Source of the DNA: Fibrobacteres bacterium CG2_30_45_31
GTDB taxonomy: Bacteria; Fibrobacterota; Fibrobacteria; Fibrobacterales; Fibrobacteraceae
Assembly (NCBI GenBank): GCA_001873075.1
Contig: MNYL01000217.1
Span: 1-5,294 of the forward strand
Direction of reading: 5' to 3'
DNA length: 5,294 bases
Shown: positions 1 to 5,294 of the stretch, piece by piece
How the letters are laid out: each line of letters begins with the position of its first letter
Numbering within the stretch: position 1 is the stretch's first letter
Position numbers and translations under genes: made by a program
Notes under the pieces: generated by a model
The model's input: the letters and a program-made list of their open reading frames with translations, nothing else
Databases searched by the model: none
What the model was told of the DNA's origin: nothing

Positions 1-88
1 AACTTGCATAATCCAGAAACCAGCCATCGTAAAGCTTTTCAAGGTGGTTCGCGTTGGAAAGTCCTAGTGTTTTTTTCTCTTCGTTCAT
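1..88 (-). CDS. parC: DNA topoisomerase IV subunit A, N-terminal fragment (runs off left edge)
   Basis: This is the start of the DNA-cleaving subunit of a type IIA topoisomerase, partner of the ParE subunit encoded just upstream. Only 29 codons and one base lie in the window. They read MNEEKKTLGLSNANHLEKLY and then DGWFLDYAS. The LYDGWFLDYAS stretch matches the conserved N-terminus of ParC/GyrA proteins, where it is usually followed by a YVI(L)ERA-type sequence, and is closest to the ParC style of Bacteroidota. The ATG (complement of 86-88) comes 10 bp after the parE stop, with a modest purine-rich AGAGA before it, so the two genes are almost certainly one operon with parE first. The catalytic tyrosine and the DNA-wrapping C-terminal domain lie outside the window. 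A GyrA identity is less likely given the ParE-type neighbour. Confidence 0.85.
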   Translation of the reverse strand, partial: MNEEKKTLGLSNANHLEKLYDGWFLDYAS

Positions 89-98
89 AAAATCTCTA

Positions 99-1940
99 TT
101 ACAATAGTTCCACGGCTTCGGCGCGGAGATTTGTGACAATGTGTTCCTGGCGGACGGGAGTATTTTTTCCCATGTAGTATTCGAGCATCGTTCCTAAGGA
201 TGCATCCGGTGGGGTGACCACGCTTTCCAAACGCATATCTTCACCAATAAATTGACCAAATTCGGAGGGGCTGATTTCGCCGAGGCCTTTGAATCGTGTA
301 ATTTCCAAACCCTTTTCTCCCAATCGCGCACTCGCTTTGTCGCGCTCGTCTTCATCGTAACAGTAAACGGTTTCTTTCTTGTTGCGCACACGGAACAAAG
401 GGGTTTGCAAAATATGAAGATGTTTCTGTTCTACTAATTCTGGGAAGAATTGCAAAAAGAAAGTCATTAAAAGTAAGCGGATGTGCATCCCGTCCACATC
501 GGCATCGGTAGCGATGATGACTTTATCGTAGCGGAGTGCATCCATCCCGTTTTCGATATCGAGTGCATGCTGAAGTAAATTGAACTCTTCGTTTTCGTAA
601 ACAACTTTCTTGGTTTGTCCAAAACTGTTGAGCGGTTTTCCGCGGAGGCTGAATACAGCCTGAATCTGTACGTTGCGCGCTTTCGTGATAGAACCGGAAG
701 CAGAGTCTCCTTCCGTAATGAAAATCATGGTTTCGCGACTACGTACATCTTTCACATCAGTCAAATGTATTTTGCAATCACGTAATTTTTTGTTGTGGAG
801 ATTCGCTTTTTTCGCGCGCTCATTCGCGAGCTTTTTAATGCCTGCGATTTCTTTGCGTTCCCGCTCATTTTGCGCAATGCGATCCACGATGCTTTTTTCC
901 ACTTCTGGATTACGGTGCAAATAATTATCAATTTCACTTGCCGTAAAATCCACAATCCAGCTACGGAGTGCGGGTCCGTTCGGTGCTGTGGTCGTGCTTC
1001 CTAATTTTGTTTTTGTCTGGGATTCGAACACGGGTTCTTGAATTCGCACAGAAATGGCTCCGATAATGCAGTTGCGCACATCGGCGGGGTCAAATTCTTT
1101 TTTGAAATGATCTCGCATGCCTTTCACCACGCCTTCACGGAACGCCGCCTGATGCGTACCCCCCTGTGTCGTGTGCTGACCATTCACGAAACTGTAATAA
1201 TGCTCCCCGTATTGGTTCCCATGGGTAAAGGCGATCTCAATATCCCGTCCTTTTAGGTGAATGACCTCGTAGCGAATGGTCTCATCGACACGTTTGTTGA
1301 GGAGATCCAAAAGGCCATTGGAACTGGAATAGGATTTCCCGTTCATCTCCATGGTAAGGCCCGCATTCAGATAGGCATAATTCCAGATGCGCTCTTCCAT
1401 GTAAGCGGGGAGGTAACGATAATTTTTGAAAATCTCTGGATCGGGTTCAAAGAAAATCTCGGTACCGTTTTTTTCTGTGGTGGCGCATTCCCCGTATTCT
1501 TTGACGAGTTTACCGCGCGAAAATTCTGCTTTCTTGCACTTTCCTTCGCGGTAGCTTTGGACCACGAATTTAATAGAGAGGGCGTTGACGGCTTTAGTAC
1601 CCACGCCATTCAAACCTACGGATTTTTGGAAGGCTTCAGAATCGTATTTTCCACCCGTATTGATTTTGCTTACGCAATCAATCACTTTACCAAGAGGAAT
1701 GCCGCGGCCAAAATCGCGCACACAGACGGAACGATCTTCAATGTCGATGACCACCTTTTTGCCTGCACCCATTACGAATTCATCAATGGAGTTATCAATA
1801 ATTTCTTTCACTAGAACATAAATACCATCGTCTGGACTTTGTCCATCGCCCAATTTTCCGATGTACATACCAGGACGGAGCCTGATGTGCTGATGCCACT
1901 CAAGTGATTTGATGCTGCTTTCGTCGTATTTATTTGCCAT
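99..1940 (-). CDS. parE: DNA topoisomerase IV subunit B (ParE), Bacteroidota type
   Basis: This is the ATPase subunit of topoisomerase IV, which with ParC passes one DNA duplex through another to decatenate chromosomes. The 613-residue protein is complete. The N-terminal GHKL ATPase domain shows KEIIDNSIDE (E46 catalytic base, N50 for Mg), DFGRGIP (76-82, D76 contacts adenine) and the ATP lid GLNGVGTK (109-116). The transducer domain carries the QTK loop (308-310, K310 contacts phosphate). The TOPRIM domain has EGDSASGS (E410), DADVDG (D479, D481) and KGLGE (551-555), so the metal-binding residues are intact. The opening (LRPGMYIGKLGDG, SPDDGIYVLVKE) and the length match Bacteroidota-type ParE rather than the longer GyrB forms. 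EGDSASGS replaces the commoner EGDSAGGS. The ATG at 1940 puts the N-terminus where the family begins; GAAGAA lies just before it. The gene ends in tandem TAA TAG, 10 bp from parC. A second GyrB-like paralogue is the only real alternative. Confidence 0.93.
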   Translation of the reverse strand: MANKYDESSIKSLEWHQHIRLRPGMYIGKLGDGQSPDDGIYVLVKEIIDNSIDEFVMGAGKKVVIDIEDRSVCVRDFGRGIPLGKVIDCVSKINTGGKYDSEAFQKSVGLNGVGTKAVNALSIKFVVQSYREGKCKKAEFSRGKLVKEYGECATTEKNGTEIFFEPDPEIFKNYRYLPAYMEERIWNYAYLNAGLTMEMNGKSYSSSNGLLDLLNKRVDETIRYEVIHLKGRDIEIAFTHGNQYGEHYYSFVNGQHTTQGGTHQAAFREGVVKGMRDHFKKEFDPADVRNCIIGAISVRIQEPVFESQTKTKLGSTTTAPNGPALRSWIVDFTASEIDNYLHRNPEVEKSIVDRIAQNERERKEIAGIKKLANERAKKANLHNKKLRDCKIHLTDVKDVRSRETMIFITEGDSASGSITKARNVQIQAVFSLRGKPLNSFGQTKKVVYENEEFNLLQHALDIENGMDALRYDKVIIATDADVDGMHIRLLLMTFFLQFFPELVEQKHLHILQTPLFRVRNKKETVYCYDEDERDKASARLGEKGLEITRFKGLGEISPSEFGQFIGEDMRLESVVTPPDASLGTMLEYYMGKNTPVRQEHIVTNLRAEAVELL

Positions 1941-2171
1941 AGTTCTTCACTGTATCAATTACGGATTTAACCATATATCTAGGGACGGTCATTTTTCTGG
2001 CCACAAAATATAGACAACCTGTACCCGTTTATTTTGGAAAAATTTAATCGTTTTATTAAAGCCATAGGTACATCGTCTCTAAAATATAGTGCACTAACGT
2101 GCAAATATAAAGTTAAAAAAAGAGATTTGCTACTTCAAGTGCGCATAAAGGCTTTTTTCTACCTTGAACCC
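1941..2171. promoter_or_regulatory. Divergent intergenic region between parE and the small envelope gene
   Basis: This AT-rich spacer of 231 bp separates two divergent genes, so it should hold promoters for both strands. No convincing -35/-10 pair with normal spacing is visible. The 9-mer AAAATATAG occurs twice in the same orientation (2005-2013 and 2081-2089). On the minus strand each copy gives TATATT, a possible -10 for parE, about 66 and 142 nt before its ATG. On the plus strand, TATAGT (2085-2090) and TATAAA (2106-2111) resemble -10 boxes for the gene at 2172. A short inverted repeat, TGCAC-TAAC-GTGCA, sits at 2090-2103 between these two boxes and could be a small operator or simply chance. 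Promoter function is inferred from position and composition only. Confidence 0.4.
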
Positions 2172-2573
2172 ATGCGTACCAGTTTTTTGCTTCTTCTGTT
2201 TTTTTCAGTGAGTCTCTTTGCGGAGAATCTTGTAGATACCACCCAATCGTCTCGGAATTCTGAGAAACAGGCTCTTGTGGAGGAGCTTGCCGTTCGCGAT
2301 TCGGTAATGGCTGTGCGTGATAGTGCGGCAAAAGCTACGGAAATCGCTCTTCGCACAGAACTTCAGAATGAGCAAAGTCAATGCAAAAATTGGGAACACA
2401 GTTGGAATACACTGAAAGAAGACCATGAAAAATGCACGAAGGCTCTCCGCGTCTCCATTGAGGCTCAAATGGAGGGGGCCTCTCAAAAGAAAGACGAATC
2501 TCAATATATGACCGTCTCTTCTTTTTTAGCAGGGATCGTTTTAGGCCTTTTGGCGGGCTGGTACCTTCTATAA
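2172..2573 (+). CDS. Small exported coiled-coil protein with C-terminal glycine-zipper membrane segment
   Basis: I do not recognise the family. The 133-residue product starts with a Sec-type signal (MRTSFLLLLFFSVSLFA, likely cut before ENL at residue 18). A hydrophilic, highly charged helical-looking middle (about 28-108) follows, then one C-terminal membrane segment (about 114-133) ending almost at the last residue. The membrane segment contains G121, G125 and G129, a GxxxGxxxG glycine zipper that often mediates helix packing. The middle holds a heptad duplication (VRDSVMA at 41-47, VRDSAAK at 48-54) and two cysteines, C71 and C88. The expected topology is a periplasmic coiled coil held by its C-terminus. 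The frame stays open upstream to a TTG at 2034, but the ATG at 2172 is preferred because it places the signal peptide at the N-terminus. No clear Shine-Dalgarno precedes it. The next gene starts 12 bp downstream, suggesting co-transcription. A phage spanin-like protein is a conceivable alternative, but no phage genes are nearby. Confidence 0.78.
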   Translation: MRTSFLLLLFFSVSLFAENLVDTTQSSRNSEKQALVEELAVRDSVMAVRDSAAKATEIALRTELQNEQSQCKNWEHSWNTLKEDHEKCTKALRVSIEAQMEGASQKKDESQYMTVSSFLAGIVLGLLAGWYLL

Positions 2574-2577
2574 AGGA
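2573..2577 (+). promoter_or_regulatory. Ribosome binding site of the choice-of-anchor I gene, overlapping the upstream stop
   Basis: AAGGA sits 8 nt before the ATG at 2586 and shares its first base with the TAA stop (2571-2573) of the preceding gene. It is the clearest Shine-Dalgarno in the window. It fixes the start of the downstream gene and implies that both genes are read from one mRNA with close translational linkage. Confidence 0.75.
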
Positions 2578-2585
2578 TTTGGCAA

Positions 2586-4070
2586 ATGAATTCTCTTTCC
2601 TTTTATGCTTCCGTGGTATTGCTTTTTGCGGTTTCTGCTTTTGCTCAAAAACCAGTCCTTGAGGAGTATGCCCGAGTCGCCGTTTCCGAAGGGGCCGAAA
2701 TTGTGGCATACATGCCAAGCTCACAAATGCTTTTTGTAACCACGGGCGCAAGTGCTCTTCAGGTTATTCATTTTGGAGATCCGAAAATTCCAAAATATTC
2801 AACAACACTTAGGTTTGCAGGCGAAGTGCCGAGCGTATCTGCTTACGCGGATCTTCTTGCCGTGATAGAAATGGGGGAGCCATCGACCCAGCCCGGCTTT
2901 GTTCATTTGTTCCGTATGAAGGATTCTCTTTCGCTCCTTAAAACATATCCCACCTGTGCTCACCCGGATATGGTTCAGTTTTCACCCGATGGAAAAGTGA
3001 TTCTCGTTGTCTGCGAAGGGGAACCGAATGCCGATTATTCAGTGGATCCAGACGGAGGAATCGGTTGGATTGACCTTTCGAAAGGGCCCGGCAATGGTGT
3101 TGCTTCTGTACTTGATTTTGAATCTCTCGATAGTGCAGCACTTGTCCAAAAGGGCGTACTGGCGCGTTTTCCTCATCGATTTACCCAGAATCTGGAACCC
3201 GAGTACATTACTTTTGACCCGAGTGGAAAAGTCGCCTGGGTGAGTCTTCAGGAAAATAATGCCCTCGCTCGCATCGATATCGCGGCAAAAAAAATAACGG
3301 ATGTTTTTCCATTGGGGTCGGTGAATCATGCCCTCGCGGGGAATGCCCTGGATTACCGGCAAAACAAAAAAATAGAACTGCAGAATGTGCCTCTCCGGGG
3401 ATTGCGTCAGCCGGATGGCATCGGCTCTCTTATTCAGAACGGGAGGCATTATGTGCTGACCGCGAACGAAGGTGCTTCTCGGGAATATACTCAGTACACA
3501 GACGTTATCACCGTCGAGGAACTTGCCCGTCAGAAAAAATTATCCCCTGCTGTTTTTACACCAGAAATTATACGATCTCTGGCCAACTTTCCCGTGAGTT
3601 CAGCGGAACCCTGTGTCGCTCCCTGCACGAGTCTTTATTCTTTTGGTTCCCGTTCCATGAGTGTTTTTGATGGCACCACCGGAGCTCTCATTTGGGACAG
3701 TGGGTCTCAAATTGAAGCAATGCTTGCAAAAAAGGTGCCGCTGCATTTCAATCAGAATGGCAAAAAAGCAAAATTCAAAATGGATGCCCGGAGTGATTCT
3801 AAAGGCAGTGAACCCGAAACGGTTACTCTTGGCGAAGTGAAGGGTCGCCCCCTCGCTTTTTTAGGCCTGGAACGTATGGGAGGGATTGTGGTTTGGGACA
3901 TGACCCGCGCAGAGAATCCCACTTTAATAGATTATTTTCTGGATAATCGCGATCGAGGTCCGGAAGGCATTTTGTTTATTGCGCCGAAGGATAGTCCTGT
4001 TGCAGGGACCGCACTATTAATTGTGGGATATGAATACAGCAAAACGTTAGTGGTTTATCAAGTGCAATGA
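2586..4070 (+). CDS. Secreted choice-of-anchor I family protein (beta-propeller-like)
   Basis: This 494-residue exported protein belongs to the family called choice-of-anchor I, whose biochemical role is not established. A signal peptide (residues 1-20, ending SAFA before QKP) directs it across the inner membrane. Family landmarks run in order: AEIVAYMPSSQMLFV (37-51), SPDGKVILVVCEGEP (133-147) with DYSVDPDGG, NLEPEYITFDPSGK (202-215), LQENNALARID (221-231), LAGNALD (250-256), TANEGASREY (292-301), ARSDSKGSEPE (401-411), GLERMGGIVVWD (427-438) and RGPEGILFI (457-465). The repeated blade-like strands suggest a beta-propeller fold. The protein ends soon after the final strand (VVYQVQ), so it has none of the C-terminal sorting or anchor domains that give the family its name, and the N-terminus has no lipobox; it is probably soluble in the periplasm or released. 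Cysteines 124, 143, 343 and 347 could form disulfides. It follows the small membrane protein by 12 bp and has a good AAGGA site. Confidence 0.88.
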   Translation: MNSLSFYASVVLLFAVSAFAQKPVLEEYARVAVSEGAEIVAYMPSSQMLFVTTGASALQVIHFGDPKIPKYSTTLRFAGEVPSVSAYADLLAVIEMGEPSTQPGFVHLFRMKDSLSLLKTYPTCAHPDMVQFSPDGKVILVVCEGEPNADYSVDPDGGIGWIDLSKGPGNGVASVLDFESLDSAALVQKGVLARFPHRFTQNLEPEYITFDPSGKVAWVSLQENNALARIDIAAKKITDVFPLGSVNHALAGNALDYRQNKKIELQNVPLRGLRQPDGIGSLIQNGRHYVLTANEGASREYTQYTDVITVEELARQKKLSPAVFTPEIIRSLANFPVSSAEPCVAPCTSLYSFGSRSMSVFDGTTGALIWDSGSQIEAMLAKKVPLHFNQNGKKAKFKMDARSDSKGSEPETVTLGEVKGRPLAFLGLERMGGIVVWDMTRAENPTLIDYFLDNRDRGPEGILFIAPKDSPVAGTALLIVGYEYSKTLVVYQVQ

Positions 4071-4206
4071 TTTATCTCACCGCTACAAATGTGCAGGTGG
4101 CTATTTTTGAACGAAAAACGACGTTTAAAAAGAGGCCTTTCTGAATACGCAGTTTCGTTCTAATGTTCTTGTTTACTTTTTAAAAGTCTTTTACTAGATT
4201 GGCCGG
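4071..4206. promoter_or_regulatory. Intergenic region with inverted repeats before the M23 peptidase gene
   Basis: This 136-bp AT-rich spacer has no gene. It contains an 8-bp perfect inverted repeat, GAACGAAA (4109-4116) and TTTCGTTC (4153-4160), enclosing 36 nt. An 11-bp palindrome, AAACGACGTTT (4116-4126), overlaps its left arm by one base. T-rich DNA follows the right arm, so a weak transcription terminator for the upstream pair is possible, but no compact GC-rich hairpin with a T-tract is seen. A 13-bp palindrome, ACTTTTTAAAAGT, lies at 4175-4187. It falls between a poor -35 (TTGTTT, 4169-4174) and a poor -10 (TACTAG, 4192-4197) spaced 17 bp apart. That -10 is so close to the GTG at 4207 that any transcript would be nearly leaderless. 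Confidence 0.4.
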
Positions 4207-5127
4207 GTGCACTTTTTTAGAACCACTATACACTTTCAGAATTCGTCGAAATCGGCCTCTTTCAGATTGCCGTACTTTTCTGTAAAGGGGTGGGCGCTAG
4301 TCCAGAAACTTGTTCGGTTAGGGCTTGTGTTGTTGTTTATTCAAGCAGGCATTCTTTTTGCTTACGATCATCTTCAGGGAAAAGCTTTAGAACAGAGACG
4401 TTTATTGCAGGCGGAGCTTCGCAAAGAGCAAAAGAAACTGACCTCTTTAGATACGCAAATGGAACATTTTTTCCAAGACGAAGATATTCTTCACCTAAAA
4501 TTTGGTTTGGCTCTTGCAGATCGTTCTCCCCGCGAAATGGGAACGGGCGGAACGATTGACCCTATACAGCGCCTCCTTTGGGAATCTTCTCCCATGCTTG
4601 AATTTGCGACGACACTCAATAACAAAGTGGAACAATTAGAACTAAAAATTGAGCAGAGTCAGCAGACGTTTTCTTTACTTGCGAATTACATGGATCAGCA
4701 GTATTCGCATTGGCGGCACATTCCTTCTATTTCTCCCGTTACCGGTCGTTATAGCTCTCCTTTCGGTCGTCGTGTTCACCCGGTGACAGGGGAAGTGGGC
4801 AAAATGCATTATGGAATTGATATTTCTAATGGTCGTTGGACACCCATTTTTGCGACTGCGGATGGGGTCGTTGATATTGCTAAATTCAGCGATACCTTTG
4901 GTAATTACGTAGCCATTGACCATGGTAATGGCTTTTTGACAAAATTTGGCCACATGCAAGCTTCGGTCGTGAAACCGGGACAGTTTGTCAAACGTTATCA
5001 ATTAGTTGGCTACATGGGGAATACGGGTCTCTCGGCAGGTACTCACGTCCATTATGAGGTCTGGTACAATAACGAGGCGATCAACCCACTTCGCTACATT
5101 CTCCCTGATGATTACGCGGTCCAATAA
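4207..5127 (+). CDS. Membrane-anchored M23 family zinc metallopeptidase (murein endopeptidase)
   Basis: This protein probably cuts peptide cross-links in peptidoglycan, acting in the periplasm while held in the inner membrane. The 306-residue product has a basic cytoplasmic N-terminus (1-34), one membrane segment (about 35-53), a coiled-coil region (about 57-92 and 132-165) and a C-terminal LytM/M23 domain (about 178-297). All active-site residues are present: H201 and D205 of HYGID and H282 of HVHYEV as zinc ligands, with H249 (FGHM) and H280 as catalytic histidines. FGRRVHPVTG (186-195) and GNTGLSAGTH (271-280) are typical M23 signatures. The enzyme therefore looks active, unlike EnvC or NlpD-type activators. 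The GTG start at 4207 is chosen because a stop lies 9 nt upstream in frame, no ATG occurs before the membrane segment, and the cytoplasmic tail resembles those of membrane-bound M23 homologues. No good Shine-Dalgarno is seen. A probable lipoprotein gene starts 16 bp after the stop. Confidence 0.9.
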   Translation: MHFFRTTIHFQNSSKSASFRLPYFSVKGWALVQKLVRLGLVLLFIQAGILFAYDHLQGKALEQRRLLQAELRKEQKKLTSLDTQMEHFFQDEDILHLKFGLALADRSPREMGTGGTIDPIQRLLWESSPMLEFATTLNNKVEQLELKIEQSQQTFSLLANYMDQQYSHWRHIPSISPVTGRYSSPFGRRVHPVTGEVGKMHYGIDISNGRWTPIFATADGVVDIAKFSDTFGNYVAIDHGNGFLTKFGHMQASVVKPGQFVKRYQLVGYMGNTGLSAGTHVHYEVWYNNEAINPLRYILPDDYAVQ

Positions 5128-5143
5128 ATCGCGCTAAATTCCA

Positions 5144-5294
5144 ATGATATCTCTTGCCCTTACGTGCGGACTCGCACTGTCAGGGTGTCCCCATTTTTCG
5201 GAAATCTTTTCGGATCCTCGCCTTGTGGAGGATTCTAAAGGTGAATTTGTCGAAGTTCGTTTTGCCGCGGACTCTGCTGATGGGGACACTCTTT
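5144..5294 (+). CDS. Probable lipoprotein with lamin-tail-like N-terminal segment, partial (runs off right edge)
   Basis: Fifty codons are visible. The N-terminus is short and hydrophobic and carries a lipobox LSGC (residues 12-15), so C15 is a likely lipidation site. Residues 18-40 (FSEIFSDPRLVED and then SKGEFVEVRF) resemble the opening strand of lamin-tail domains, which typically read SEI-x-x-DP followed by GEF(I/V)E(L/I). Such domains occur in secreted or surface proteins of Bacteroidota and Fibrobacterota, often next to other adhesive or enzymatic modules; what follows here is outside the window. The ATG at 5144 is the first start after an in-frame stop at 5135-5137. No Shine-Dalgarno is visible. 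The signal lacks the usual lysine or arginine before the hydrophobic core, which is odd for a lipoprotein. The 16-bp gap from the M23 gene suggests co-transcription with it. Confidence 0.68.
   Translation, partial: MISLALTCGLALSGCPHFSEIFSDPRLVEDSKGEFVEVRFAADSADGDTL

Noticed and set aside
1257..1814. A 185-codon plus-strand open frame opposite parE
   Set aside because: It is fully antisense to a strongly conserved part of parE, has no recognisable domain, and is the usual by-product of codon bias in the real gene.
2034..2171. N-terminal extension of the small envelope gene to a TTG start
   Set aside because: It would bury the signal peptide 46 residues inside the protein, and the DNA is AT-rich promoter-like sequence with no ribosome binding site at the TTG.
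2335..2751. A 138-codon minus-strand open frame spanning the junction of the small gene and the choice-of-anchor I gene
   Set aside because: It overlaps two well-supported genes on the other strand, has a low-complexity basic composition, and resembles no known protein.
3039..3449. A 136-codon minus-strand open frame inside the choice-of-anchor I gene
   Set aside because: It is antisense to conserved family motifs, with no start signal or neighbour support.
4127..4140. AAAGAGGCCTTT as a rho-independent terminator stem
   Set aside because: Only a 4-bp stem forms, it is mostly A-T, and no T-run follows directly.
4675..5001. A 108-codon minus-strand open frame opposite the M23 domain
   Set aside because: It mirrors the conserved catalytic domain on the other strand, so it is best explained as a shadow frame.

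Overview
The window looks like a piece of chromosome from a Fibrobacterota bacterium (Fibrobacter-like) or a relative in the Fibrobacterota/Bacteroidota/Chlorobiota group. The grounds are the Bacteroidota-type topoisomerase IV subunits (ParE of 613 residues, ParC beginning with LYDGWFLDYAS), envelope proteins with Sec or lipoprotein signals, a membrane-anchored M23 peptidase, a probable lamin-tail-domain lipoprotein, and moderate GC with AT-rich intergenic DNA. The taxonomic call is an inference from protein style, not from a marker search. I saw no mobile element, CRISPR array, tRNA or rRNA.

Left part, minus strand: parE (99-1940) is followed 10 bp later by the first 29 codons of parC (1-88), which runs off the left edge. 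Together they encode the two subunits of topoisomerase IV, which separates daughter chromosomes. A 231-bp AT-rich spacer (1941-2171) separates parE from a divergent plus-strand group.

Middle, plus strand: a small exported protein with a C-terminal glycine-zipper membrane segment (2172-2573) lies 12 bp before a secreted protein of the choice-of-anchor I family (2586-4070). The second gene's ribosome binding site overlaps the first gene's stop codon, so the two are probably co-transcribed. The function of both is unknown.

Right part, plus strand: a 136-bp spacer with several inverted repeats (4071-4206) is followed by an M23 zinc peptidase with one N-terminal membrane anchor (4207-5127), which keeps all active-site residues. 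Then, 16 bp later, comes the start of a probable lipoprotein with a lamin-tail-like segment (5144 to the right edge).

Overall, a housekeeping topoisomerase operon stands back to back with cell-envelope genes. Nothing here is a clear new system. The least explained part is the pair made of the small bitopic protein and the anchorless choice-of-anchor I protein.
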